Positions 16,926-24,283 of a stretch of DNA of 38,362 nt are shown here, piece by piece; the first letter of the stretch is position 1, and each line of letters begins with the position of its first letter. A program made the position numbers and the translations under genes. This stretch comes from Bacteroidota bacterium. Lineage in GTDB: Bacteria > Bacteroidota > Bacteroidia > Chitinophagales > Chitinophagaceae. The notes beneath the pieces were generated by a model. It did not search any database, was not told the DNA's origin, and worked only from the letters and a program-made list of their open reading frames with translations. The stretch is from the NCBI GenBank assembly GCA_963169635.1, contig CAUJDL010000029.1:1-38362 (forward strand). The letters run 5' to 3'.

Positions 16926-18200
16926 ATGACTTTAACCGATACTTTACAATTAGCTTTTAGAACAGTAAGAGGCAATAAACTAAGAACAGGTATTACTGTT
17001 GCTATTATTGCATTTGGCATTATGGCTCTCATTGGTATTATTACTGCAATTACAGCAATGGAACATAGTTTAAAAGAAAGCTTTTCTGTAATGGGTGCAA
17101 ATGCTTTTAGTATAAGATATAAAGAAATGACTATTAGAATTGGCGATAGAGGCAATGCAGAAAAAAGAAAGAAAGGAAAGATAGAAAAGAAGTCTAACAT
17201 GAATAAATTTATTACAAAAGAAGAAGCCGAATCTTTTAAAGCCAATTTTAAATATCCTGCTCAAGTAAGTATTTTTAAAAGAGGAAATAGTGGAGTAGAA
17301 TGCAATTATGAAAATAAAAAAACAAACCCTATAACTACTGTTATGGGTGGCGATGAAAATTATTTAAATACTAATGGATACACTATAACACATGGTAGAA
17401 ACCTTAATAATATAGATGTATCAAGTGGTAGAAATGTTTGCTTAATTGGTAGTAATACTGCTAAAACATTATTTGGCAATAACCCAGAAAGAAGTATAGA
17501 TAAAATAATTAGCGTAGGTGGTTTGCCTTATAGAGTAATAGGACTTTTAAAAGAAAAAGGCTCTAGTGGTTTTTTAAGAATGGATGATATTATTATTACT
17601 TCTTACAACAATGTATTAAGAACACCATCTACTACTGCATCTCCAACATTTTTAATTGGTGTACTTACTAAAAATGTAGTAGATATGGAAATGGCTATTG
17701 ATGAAGCTACAGCAACATTTAGAGGTGTTAGAAAATTACCTCCTAATAATGCTAATAATTTTGCTATTGAAAAAAGTGATAAAGTTGCCGAAATGTTTAT
17801 TGGTTTTTTAAGTGGCATTTCTGGTAGTGCTGGTGCTATTGGTATGATAACTTTAATTGGTGCTGCAATTGGCTTAATGAATATTATGTTAGTAGCAGTA
17901 AATGAAAGAACTAGAGAAGTAGGATTAATTAAAGCTATTGGTGGTAAAAGTAAAAATGTAAGAGCACAATTTTTATTTGAAAGTATTTTAATTAGTCTTA
18001 TGGGTGCTGCATTTGGTATTGTATTAGGTATTTTAGTTGGTAATATTTTTGCTTCTTATTTAAATACAGGATTTATTATTCCATGGAATTGGGTAATAGG
18101 TGGTATAGTTATTTGTACTATTGTTGGTTTATTAGCAGGTTTATATCCTGCAATGAAAGCAGCAAAACTAAATCCTATTAATGCTCTTAGGTACGAGTAA
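16926..18200 (+). CDS. ABC transporter permease (MacB/FtsX type)
   Basis: A 424-residue inner-membrane protein with the MacB layout: an N-terminal transmembrane helix (about residues 20-45, after RTVRGNKLRTGITV), a large periplasmic domain, then three C-terminal transmembrane helices (about 290-320, 345-375 and 385-410) that contain the FtsX signature NERTREVGLIKAIGGKSKNVRAQF. It would need an ATPase partner of the LolD/MacB type, which is not encoded next to it. The substrate is unknown; lipoprotein, peptide or drug export are the usual roles. Its stop codon lies 4 bp from the convergent tsaE stop codon. Confidence 0.9.
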   Translation: MTLTDTLQLAFRTVRGNKLRTGITVAIIAFGIMALIGIITAITAMEHSLKESFSVMGANAFSIRYKEMTIRIGDRGNAEKRKKGKIEKKSNMNKFITKEEAESFKANFKYPAQVSIFKRGNSGVECNYENKKTNPITTVMGGDENYLNTNGYTITHGRNLNNIDVSSGRNVCLIGSNTAKTLFGNNPERSIDKIISVGGLPYRVIGLLKEKGSSGFLRMDDIIITSYNNVLRTPSTTASPTFLIGVLTKNVVDMEMAIDEATATFRGVRKLPPNNANNFAIEKSDKVAEMFIGFLSGISGSAGAIGMITLIGAAIGLMNIMLVAVNERTREVGLIKAIGGKSKNVRAQFLFESILISLMGAAFGIVLGILVGNIFASYLNTGFIIPWNWVIGGIVICTIVGLLAGLYPAMKAAKLNPINALRYE

Positions 18201-18204
18201 TGTT

Positions 18205-18630
18205 TTAATCATTTGCAGTAGGTACATACACTCTTCTTGTAAAATCATCTAACACTTCTATATAAATATGTAAGGTATTTGCTGGTAGTAAATGAATAGC
18301 ATTTTCTGGCCATTCTATTAAACATAAACAACCACTATCTAACATATCTTCTACACCTGCATCAATTGCTTCTTGTTCGTTTTTTAATCTATACCAATCA
18401 GTATGATAAACTGTGCCAATTACATTACTCTTATACTCATTAATTATAGAAAAAGTAGGGCTACTTATATTTTCATTTATTTGTAACACACTTTTGCAAA
18501 GTGCATGTATAAAAGTAGTTTTTCCAGAACCCATAGCAGCATGAAAAGCCCATAGTTTTTGATGTTTAAATTTATGCCAAAACATTGCTGCTACTTTATC
18601 TATTGATTCAAGGGTAAAAATTGCATCCAT
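18205..18630 (-). CDS. tsaE: TsaE, tRNA threonylcarbamoyladenosine biosynthesis ATPase
   Basis: A 141-residue P-loop protein that works with TsaB, TsaC and TsaD to make t6A37 on ANN-decoding tRNAs. The Walker A is AAMGSGKTTF at residues 31-40, where the usual first Gly (GEMGAGKTT) is Ala. SSPTFSIINEY, YHTDWYRL and LIEWPENA are the other family motifs. Length and motif order are typical. It is convergent with the ABC permease and divergent from the copper ATPase. Confidence 0.94.
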   Translation of the reverse strand: MDAIFTLESIDKVAAMFWHKFKHQKLWAFHAAMGSGKTTFIHALCKSVLQINENISSPTFSIINEYKSNVIGTVYHTDWYRLKNEQEAIDAGVEDMLDSGCLCLIEWPENAIHLLPANTLHIYIEVLDDFTRRVYVPTAND

Positions 18631-18713
18631 GATACAAAGATATTTTCTTACAGGGTAGTAATATAAATTACCTTTGAATATTATTTTATAGCTATTGTTT
18701 AAATGATTTTTTT

Positions 18714-20837
18714 ATGGAAAAAATTGATATGAAAGTTGAAGGAATGAGCTGTACCAACTGTGCATTAACTATTGATAAATTTTTAAAAGATAAAGGACTA
18801 AATAAAGTAAAAGTAAATTTTATTGGTGGTGATGTAAGTTTTGAAAAAGATGAAAATTTATCTATTCAAGAAATAGAAAAAGGTATTGCAAAATTGGGTT
18901 ATCATGTAAAAAAAGAACACTCAGCAGAGCATCAACATATATATTATGGATTACTACCTTTTAAAAATAATTTACAACGATTTTGGTTTTGCTTTGTGTT
19001 TACAGCACCATTAATGTTGCACATGCTTCCTTTTGTACATATTCATTTTTTAATGAACCCTTATGTACAATTAGCTTTAACAATTCCTGTGTATATAGTT
19101 GGTATGGATTTTTTTGGAAAAAGTGCTTTTCACTCTGTACTTAAAGGCATACCAAATATGAATGTATTAATTACTATTGGTAGTACTGCTGCATTTTTTT
19201 ATAGTTTATATGGTTTAATTATTGGCAGAGCCGAAGAGTTTTTATTTTTCGAAACTGCTGCTACTACAATTACATTAGTTTTCTTAGGTAATTATATGGA
19301 AGATAAAAGTGTAGAGCAAACACAATCTGCATTAAAAAAATTAGCTGTTACACAAAAAACTATGGCCAACATGATTGCTTTTGATGATAAACATCAAGAA
19401 CAAATTTTTCAGGTAGAAAGTAAAGACTTACGTGTAGGCGATTTAGTATTAATTCGTAATGGAGAACATGTACCAATGGATTGTAAAGTTTTATGGGGCG
19501 AAGCAGAAGTAAATGAAGCAATTATAACTGGCGAAAGTGTACCTATAAAAAAAGTGATGAAAGATAAACTTATTGGTGGCAGTATTATTGAAACTGGAAC
19601 TATTAAAGCACAAATAACTGCAGTAGGAGAAGATACTGTTTTAGCCAATATTTTAAAAATGATTAAAGAAGCAGAAACAGAAAAACCACCTGTACAGCAA
19701 ATGGCAGATAAAATAAGTGCCATATTTGTACCTGTAGTTGTAAGTATTGCAGTAATTACATTATTAGCTAATTATTTTTTTGCTAACCACACTTTTGCAG
19801 AAAGTTTATTAAGAAGTATAGCAGTATTAGTTATTAGCTGTCCTTGTGCTATGGGTTTAGCAACACCTGCTGCTATTGCTGTTGGTTTAGGTCGTGGTGC
19901 TAAAAAAGGTATTTTATATAAAAATGCAAGAAGCTTAGAAGTGTTTAAATCTATTAAACAAGTAGTGTTTGATAAAACAGGTACATTAACTACTGGAAAA
20001 TTTAATATAGCAAAATATCATACAAATATTGAAGAAGAAAGTTTTAAACAAATAGTTTATTCTTTAGAAAAATATTCAAACCACCCAATTGGTAAATCAA
20101 TTGCTCAAGAATGGAAAATAAAAAATGATATACGATGGAGTAATATAGAAGAAATAAAAGGATTGGGAATAAAAGCTACCGATTTACAAGGAAATGAATT
20201 TATTGCTGGATCTTATAAAACAACTGATAATATTCAAGAGCAAGAAATACATAATGTTTATGTTACAAAAAATGGTGCATTAATAGGTTGGATAGATGTA
20301 CAAGACGAATTAAGAACAGAAGCTGCAAGTGTAATTAAGCAACTAGAAAATAAGCATATAAAAACTATTTTATTAAGTGGCGATAAGTTAGAAAAATGTT
20401 TACAGGTACAAAATATTTTAGGTTTAGATGAAGTAATAGCAGAGCAAACACCTGAACAAAAATTAAATTATATAGCCAAACTAAATGCAAATGCACCAAC
20501 AGCAATGGTGGGTGATGGTATAAATGATGGTCCTGCATTAGCAAAAGCTACAGTAGGTATTTCTTTAAGCGATGCAAGCCATGTAGCAATGCAAAGTGCA
20601 CAAGTAGTATTAATGAATAATGGCTTAAAAAATTTACCAGAAGCATTGGGTTTGGGTAAGCATACTTATATTACTATTAAAGAAAATTTATTTTGGGCAT
20701 TTGCTTATAATATTATAGCTATACCTGTTGCAGCATTAGGTTTTCTTAGCCCTACTATTGGTGCATTAATTATGGGTTTAAGCGATGTAGTATTAGCTAT
20801 TAATAGTATTAAATTAAGATGGAAAAAAGTAGTATAA
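18714..20837 (+). CDS. copA: Copper-translocating P-type ATPase (P1B)
   Basis: A 707-residue membrane pump. It has one N-terminal heavy-metal-associated domain with GMSCTNC (Cys13, Cys16), then membrane helices. The actuator TGES lies in ITGESVPI. The ion-channel motif SCPCAMGLATP (Cys376-Pro-Cys378) is followed by the phosphorylation site DKTGT (Asp420), a nucleotide-binding HP motif (SNHPIGKSI) and the hinge GDGINDGP at about 600. CPC with a CxxC HMA domain indicates Cu+ (or Ag+) export. No copper chaperone or regulator is adjacent. Confidence 0.94.
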   Translation: MEKIDMKVEGMSCTNCALTIDKFLKDKGLNKVKVNFIGGDVSFEKDENLSIQEIEKGIAKLGYHVKKEHSAEHQHIYYGLLPFKNNLQRFWFCFVFTAPLMLHMLPFVHIHFLMNPYVQLALTIPVYIVGMDFFGKSAFHSVLKGIPNMNVLITIGSTAAFFYSLYGLIIGRAEEFLFFETAATTITLVFLGNYMEDKSVEQTQSALKKLAVTQKTMANMIAFDDKHQEQIFQVESKDLRVGDLVLIRNGEHVPMDCKVLWGEAEVNEAIITGESVPIKKVMKDKLIGGSIIETGTIKAQITAVGEDTVLANILKMIKEAETEKPPVQQMADKISAIFVPVVVSIAVITLLANYFFANHTFAESLLRSIAVLVISCPCAMGLATPAAIAVGLGRGAKKGILYKNARSLEVFKSIKQVVFDKTGTLTTGKFNIAKYHTNIEEESFKQIVYSLEKYSNHPIGKSIAQEWKIKNDIRWSNIEEIKGLGIKATDLQGNEFIAGSYKTTDNIQEQEIHNVYVTKNGALIGWIDVQDELRTEAASVIKQLENKHIKTILLSGDKLEKCLQVQNILGLDEVIAEQTPEQKLNYIAKLNANAPTAMVGDGINDGPALAKATVGISLSDASHVAMQSAQVVLMNNGLKNLPEALGLGKHTYITIKENLFWAFAYNIIAIPVAALGFLSPTIGALIMGLSDVVLAINSIKLRWKKVV

Positions 20838-20962
20838 AAATTACTGATGTAAATTGATAAAAAATATGATTTAATAACTAATCAATAAAAAATTAAAATA
20901 AATATTTTTATTATTTAAAATCTTTGTAATTTGCTTAATATTATTAACCCAAAACAACTATT

Positions 20963-21451
20963 ATGAAAAAATTATTAATAACTGCTTTTATTACAGTAAT
21001 AGCATTTACTGTAAATGCTCAAACAGAAAAATCTACCTTATTATTAGGTGGCGATTTAACTTTTTCATCAGCATCTAATGGTGGTGGTGGTGGTTCTACA
21101 TCTACTTTTTCATTATCTCCAAGTATGGGATATTTCTTTATGAAAAATTTTGCAGTAGGTGGAATGTTTAATTTAACAAGTACTAAAGGATATACAGATT
21201 GGTCAATTGGACCAATAATTAGAGGATATTTTACAGATAATACAAGTGGTAAGCCATTTGCACAAGCAGGTTTAGGTTTTGGTGGCGTTACTAATGGAGG
21301 AAGCTCTGTTATGTTTCAATTAAAAGCAGGATATGCATTATTTTTAAATAAAAGTATTGCTGTAGAATTTGCAGGAAATTTACTAACAAGAAAAGGCCAA
21401 ACTGTATTTGGATTTGGTGCAGGATTTCAAATACATTTTGCTAGAAAATAA
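20963..21451 (+). CDS. Outer-membrane beta-barrel protein, paralogue 1
   Basis: A 162-residue exported protein with signal peptide MKKLLITAFITVIAFTVNAQ. The mature part is Gly/Ser/Thr-rich with alternating hydrophobic strands (FAVGGMFNLTSTKG, FAQAGLGFGGVTNG, VFGFGAGFQIHFARK) and ends in an aromatic-basic strand, as expected for a small porin-like or OmpX/OmpW-type barrel. The signal peptide closely resembles that of the next gene. A hairpin with a T-run follows at 21500-21526. The function is unknown. Confidence 0.82.
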   Translation: MKKLLITAFITVIAFTVNAQTEKSTLLLGGDLTFSSASNGGGGGSTSTFSLSPSMGYFFMKNFAVGGMFNLTSTKGYTDWSIGPIIRGYFTDNTSGKPFAQAGLGFGGVTNGGSSVMFQLKAGYALFLNKSIAVEFAGNLLTRKGQTVFGFGAGFQIHFARK

Positions 21452-21499
21452 TTCTATTGTTTAAAACTATTTAAAGAAACATGAAATTATTAACAATTT

Positions 21500-21526
21500 T
21501 AAAAATACCCAATAGTGGGTATTTTT
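21500..21526 (+). terminator. Terminator between the two barrel genes
   Basis: AAAATACCC and GGGTATTTT pair around a 6-nt loop and a T-run follows. It lies about 50 bp after the first barrel gene and just upstream of the second gene's promoter, so the paralogues are separately transcribed. Confidence 0.8.
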
Positions 21527-21542
21527 AATTCCAATAACAACC

Positions 21543-21550
21543 TATCTTTG
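21543..21550 (+). promoter_or_regulatory. -7 promoter element of the second barrel gene
   Basis: TATCTTTG is an exact TAnnTTTG match 45 bp upstream of the ATG and just after a terminator. The -33 region is T-rich without a clean TTG. Confidence 0.55.
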
Positions 21551-21595
21551 AGTATAAATTTTTTAACCCTTATTTAAAAACTAAAATTTACAAAC

Positions 21596-22090
21596 ATGAA
21601 AAAAATCTTCACATTAGTATTAGCAACTGTAATAGTATTTACAGTAAATGCTCAAGACAAAAAAGAATCATCAGGCAAAGGTTTTAGCTTTGGTGTAGGT
21701 CCATCATTAGCATTCCCTATGGGTAATTTTGGTAAAGTTTATAGTTTTGGCTATGGTGCTGAATTACAAGCAACATACCATGCATCAGAAAGCTTTGAAG
21801 GCTTTGCACAAGTAGGCTATAATAACTTTTCAATTAAAAGTTCTTTTGGTAGCGGTTCTATTGGTTTTATTCCAGTTTTAGTTGGTGGTCGTTATGTATC
21901 TAGTGGTTTTTCAGTAGGTGCAGGTATTGGTTATGGCTCATTCACTAAAGGTGGAGGAGGCGGATTTGCTTATAGCCCACAAATTGGTTATAGCTTTGGA
22001 AGCGTACAAGTATTAGCACACTATTCTGGTGTATCTGCTACAGGTGGAAGCAATAGCTTTATAGGTTTAAAAGCTTTCTATAATTTCTAA
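21596..22090 (+). CDS. Outer-membrane beta-barrel protein, paralogue 2
   Basis: A 164-residue exported protein with signal peptide MKKIFTLVLATVIVFTVNAQ and a Gly-rich barrel (FGVGPSLAFPMGNFGK, FSVGAGIGYGSFTKGG, final strand FIGLKAFYNF ending in Phe, as in many outer-membrane barrels). It shares the VFTVNAQ-type signal and overall size with the gene before it, which suggests an old duplication, though the mature parts differ. The function is unknown. Confidence 0.82.
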   Translation: MKKIFTLVLATVIVFTVNAQDKKESSGKGFSFGVGPSLAFPMGNFGKVYSFGYGAELQATYHASESFEGFAQVGYNNFSIKSSFGSGSIGFIPVLVGGRYVSSGFSVGAGIGYGSFTKGGGGGFAYSPQIGYSFGSVQVLAHYSGVSATGGSNSFIGLKAFYNF

Positions 22091-22110
22091 TGTAGAAAAT
22101 TAAATTTTAA

Positions 22111-22144
22111 AAAATAGCCACTAATTAGTGGCTATTTTTTTTGT
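22111..22144 (+). terminator. Terminator after the second barrel gene
   Basis: The perfect palindrome AATAGCCACTAATTAGTGGCTATT lies in A- and T-runs, 20 bp after the stop codon. It ends just before the hairpin-repeat array. Confidence 0.9.
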
Positions 22145-22160
22145 TGTTCTTTTTAAGCTT

Positions 22161-22687
22161 GTTCTTTTGAAGCTATAGCTTCAAAAGGTTATTTTATATT
22201 GCTTTTAGCAATTTAAATTATTTATTGCCGAAGGCAACAGATTATAAACTATCAAAACTATAAGTTTTGATAGAACGAAGTTCTTTGAAGTTTATAGTTT
22301 CAAAATGTTATTTTATATTGCTTGTAGCAATTTAAATTATTTAATTGCCAAAGGCAACAAATTACAAACTATCTAAACTAAAAGTTTTGAAAGAATAAAG
22401 TTCTTTGAAGCTTGTAGCGTCAAAAGGTATTTTATATTGCTTGTAGCAATAAAACTAATTATTGCCAAAGGCAAAAAATTACAAACTATCAAAACTGAAA
22501 GTTTTGATAGAATAAAGTTCTTTGAAGCTTGTAGCTTCAAAAGGTATTTTTATATTGCTTGTAGCAATGAATATTATTAATTGCCGAAGGCAGAAATTAC
22601 AAACTATCAAAACTAAAAGTTTTGATAGAACAAAAGTTCTTTGAAGCTTGCAGCTTCAAAAGGTATTTTTATATTGCTTGTAGCAAT
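22161..22687. repeat. Upstream hairpin-chain array: four full units and one partial unit
   Basis: Tandem units start at 22161, 22280, 22400 and 22517 (119, 120, 117 and 119 bp), and a partial unit runs from 22636 to 22687. Each full unit is a chain of palindromes: P1 TTTGAAGCT/AGCTTCAAA, P2 ATTGCT/AGCAAT, P3 TTGCC/GGCAA, P4 CTATCAAAACT/AGTTTTGATAG, and P5 AGAAC/GTTCT across the unit junction. Nearly all have 3-nt loops (TGT, TAT or TTT in P1 and P2; GAA or AAA in P3 to P5). Loops and spacers vary between units more than stems do. The partial unit stops after P2, 45 bp before the RAYT gene. The array is best read as a REP/BIME-like element set of that transposase. Confidence 0.92.
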
Positions 22688-22732
22688 AAAAATTTAATAT
22701 ATTAATGATAAGTTTTAATTTTAAAACAAAAA

Positions 22733-23290
22733 ATGAGTTACGAATATGCAGAAGGTTTTAAAATTAGAAATCAATCAGCTACTCATTTTCTAACATTTAC
22801 TATTGTAGGTTGGATTGATATTTTTTCAAGACAACGATACAGAGATATTATTATTGATAGTTTTATATATTGTCAGCAATATAAACAATTGCAAATTGGT
22901 GCTTATGTAATTATGAGTAATCATATTCATGTAATTTGGACAGCACCAAATAATAATTTAAGCGATATCATTAGAGATTTTAAAACATATACCAGTAAAG
23001 CAATTACAAGTAGTATTATTGATGAACCAGAAAGTAGAAGAAATTGGCTATTACATATGTTTAACTTTTATGCAAACCGAACAAATGCAAATGACTATTA
23101 TAAAGTTTGGACAAATAATAATCATCCAGAAGAACTTTATTCAAGAGACTTTATGCTTACTAAATTAAACTATATACATTTTAATCCTGTTAAAGCTAGA
23201 TTAGTTGATGAACCAGATCATTATATTTATAGTAGTGCTACAAATTATTTAAATAATAGAGGATTATTAAAAATTGATTATTTATTATAA
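22733..23290 (+). CDS. REP-associated tyrosine transposase (RAYT, Y1/HUH family)
   Basis: A 185-residue single-strand DNA transposase of the IS200/IS605 superfamily. The HUH motif is SNHIHVIW (His64 and His66), and the likely catalytic Tyr86 lies in RDFKTYTSKAI. The C-terminal NYIHFNPVKARLV and YIYSSATNY blocks are typical of RAYT proteins. There is no TnpB and no IS200-type left or right end. Instead, palindrome arrays lie on both sides, as in RAYT/REP systems, where the enzyme nicks or moves hairpin-bearing single-stranded DNA. The frame is intact, so the protein may be active or domesticated. The array resumes 17 bp after its stop codon. Confidence 0.93.
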   Translation: MSYEYAEGFKIRNQSATHFLTFTIVGWIDIFSRQRYRDIIIDSFIYCQQYKQLQIGAYVIMSNHIHVIWTAPNNNLSDIIRDFKTYTSKAITSSIIDEPESRRNWLLHMFNFYANRTNANDYYKVWTNNNHPEELYSRDFMLTKLNYIHFNPVKARLVDEPDHYIYSSATNYLNNRGLLKIDYLL

Positions 23291-23306
23291 TTATTCTTTG
23301 AAACTT

Positions 23307-23558
23307 GTTCTTTTGAAGCTTGTAGCTTCAAAAGGTATTTTATATTGCTTATAGCAATGAAAATTATTTAATTGCCGAAGGCAACAGATTATAAACTATC
23401 AAAACTGAAAGTTTTGATAGAACGAAGTTCTTTGAAGCTTATAGCTTCAAAAGGTATTTTATATTGCTTTTAGCAATAAAACTAATTATTGCCAAAGGCA
23501 ACAGATTATAAACTATCAAAACTGAAAGTTTTGATAGAACAAAGTTCTTTGAAGCTTA
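23307..23558. repeat. Downstream hairpin-chain array: two full units and a unit start
   Basis: Units start at 23307 (120 bp) and 23427 (117 bp), with the same P1 to P5 hairpins as the upstream array. A third unit begins at 23544 with GTTCTTTGAAGCTTA and breaks off exactly at the frr stop codon (23559-23561). The first unit is preceded by ATTCTTTGAAACTT, a degenerate copy of the unit start; the upstream array is likewise preceded by GTTCTTTTTAAGCTT. All units face the same direction as the RAYT gene. Confidence 0.92.
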
Positions 23559-24125
23559 TTACACACTCATCATTTCTTTTTCTTTAGCTTCTAAATGTTT
23601 ATCTACAAGTGTTATATTTTTATCTGTAAGTGTTTGAATATTTGCTTCTGCATCTTTTGCTGCATCTTCACTTAAGCCATCTTTTTGCAGCTTTTTAATT
23701 TGTTCAATGGCATCTCTTCTTATATTTCTTATACTTACTTTAGTATGTTCTCCTTCTGCACTTGCTCTTTTAAATAATTCTTTTCTTCTTTCTTCTGTAA
23801 GTGGTGGTAAAAATAATCTTATTTGATTTCCATCACTCTGTGGTGTAATACCAATATTTGCTTGCATAATTGCTTTTTCTATTGCAGCAAGTATATTTTT
23901 TTCCCATGGTTGTATGCTAATTGTTTTTGCATCTAATACTGTAACATTGGCTGCCTGATTTATGGGAGTTGGATTACCATAATAATCAACCATAATTCCA
24001 TCTAACATTGTTGGAGATGCTTTACCTGCTCTTATTTTTGTTAGTTCTTGTTCTAATCTGTTTATTGATTTTTGCATAGATGATTTGGTGTCATCTATGA
24101 TCATTTCTACTTCTTCTGCAGTCAT
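23559..24125 (-). CDS. frr: Ribosome recycling factor
   Basis: A 188-residue factor that, with EF-G, splits ribosomes after termination. The three-helix-bundle signature is clear: LEQELTKIRAGKASPTMLDGI (about residues 24-44), the VDYYGNPTPINQAANV domain II segment, then RLFLPPLTEERRKELFK and IRNIRRDAIEQIKKLQK. The length is standard. An exact -7 box lies 19 bp upstream of the start codon. The hairpin-repeat array touches its stop codon on the 3' side and may serve as its transcription terminator. Confidence 0.97.
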   Translation of the reverse strand: MTAEEVEMIIDDTKSSMQKSINRLEQELTKIRAGKASPTMLDGIMVDYYGNPTPINQAANVTVLDAKTISIQPWEKNILAAIEKAIMQANIGITPQSDGNQIRLFLPPLTEERRKELFKRASAEGEHTKVSIRNIRRDAIEQIKKLQKDGLSEDAAKDAEANIQTLTDKNITLVDKHLEAKEKEMMSV

Positions 24126-24144
24126 ATTTAGATTATTTTGGTAG

Positions 24145-24152
24145 CAAATCTA
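24145..24152 (-). promoter_or_regulatory. -7 promoter element of frr
   Basis: The minus strand reads TAGATTTG, an exact TAnnTTTG, 19 bp upstream of the frr ATG. No clear TTG is found at -33. Confidence 0.5.
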
Positions 24153-24226
24153 ATGAAAGACCTGAAACTACCATATTTAAACATTTAAATAAATAATAAA
24201 AAATTAAATAAAGGCATGTAAAAAAG

Positions 24227-24259
24227 CAAAAGCCCTGTAAAAAATATTACAGAGCTTTA
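24227..24259 (-). terminator. Terminator after the PspC gene
   Basis: AAAGC-CTGTAA pairs with TTACAG-GCTTT with one internal mismatch around an AAAATA loop, and a T-rich stretch follows on the minus strand. It lies 25 bp after the PspC-domain gene stop codon. Confidence 0.65.
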
Positions 24260-24283
24260 ATTGCTAACCTAAACCAACAGATT

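Noticed and set aside
16910-17264. Minus-strand frames opposite the ABC permease
   Set aside because: Their hydrophobic look is the antisense of transmembrane and Lys-rich codons. The plus-strand permease is a clear family member.
22733-23290. The transposase as a complete IS200/IS605 insertion sequence
   Set aside because: There is no tnpB and no recognisable left or right end. The flanks are the repeat arrays, and the C-terminal motifs fit RAYT proteins.
22161-23558. The tandem repeats as a CRISPR array
   Set aside because: Units are 117-120 bp with no short conserved repeat and unique spacer pattern, every segment recurs in every unit, and no cas gene is present. The RAYT gene explains the context better.
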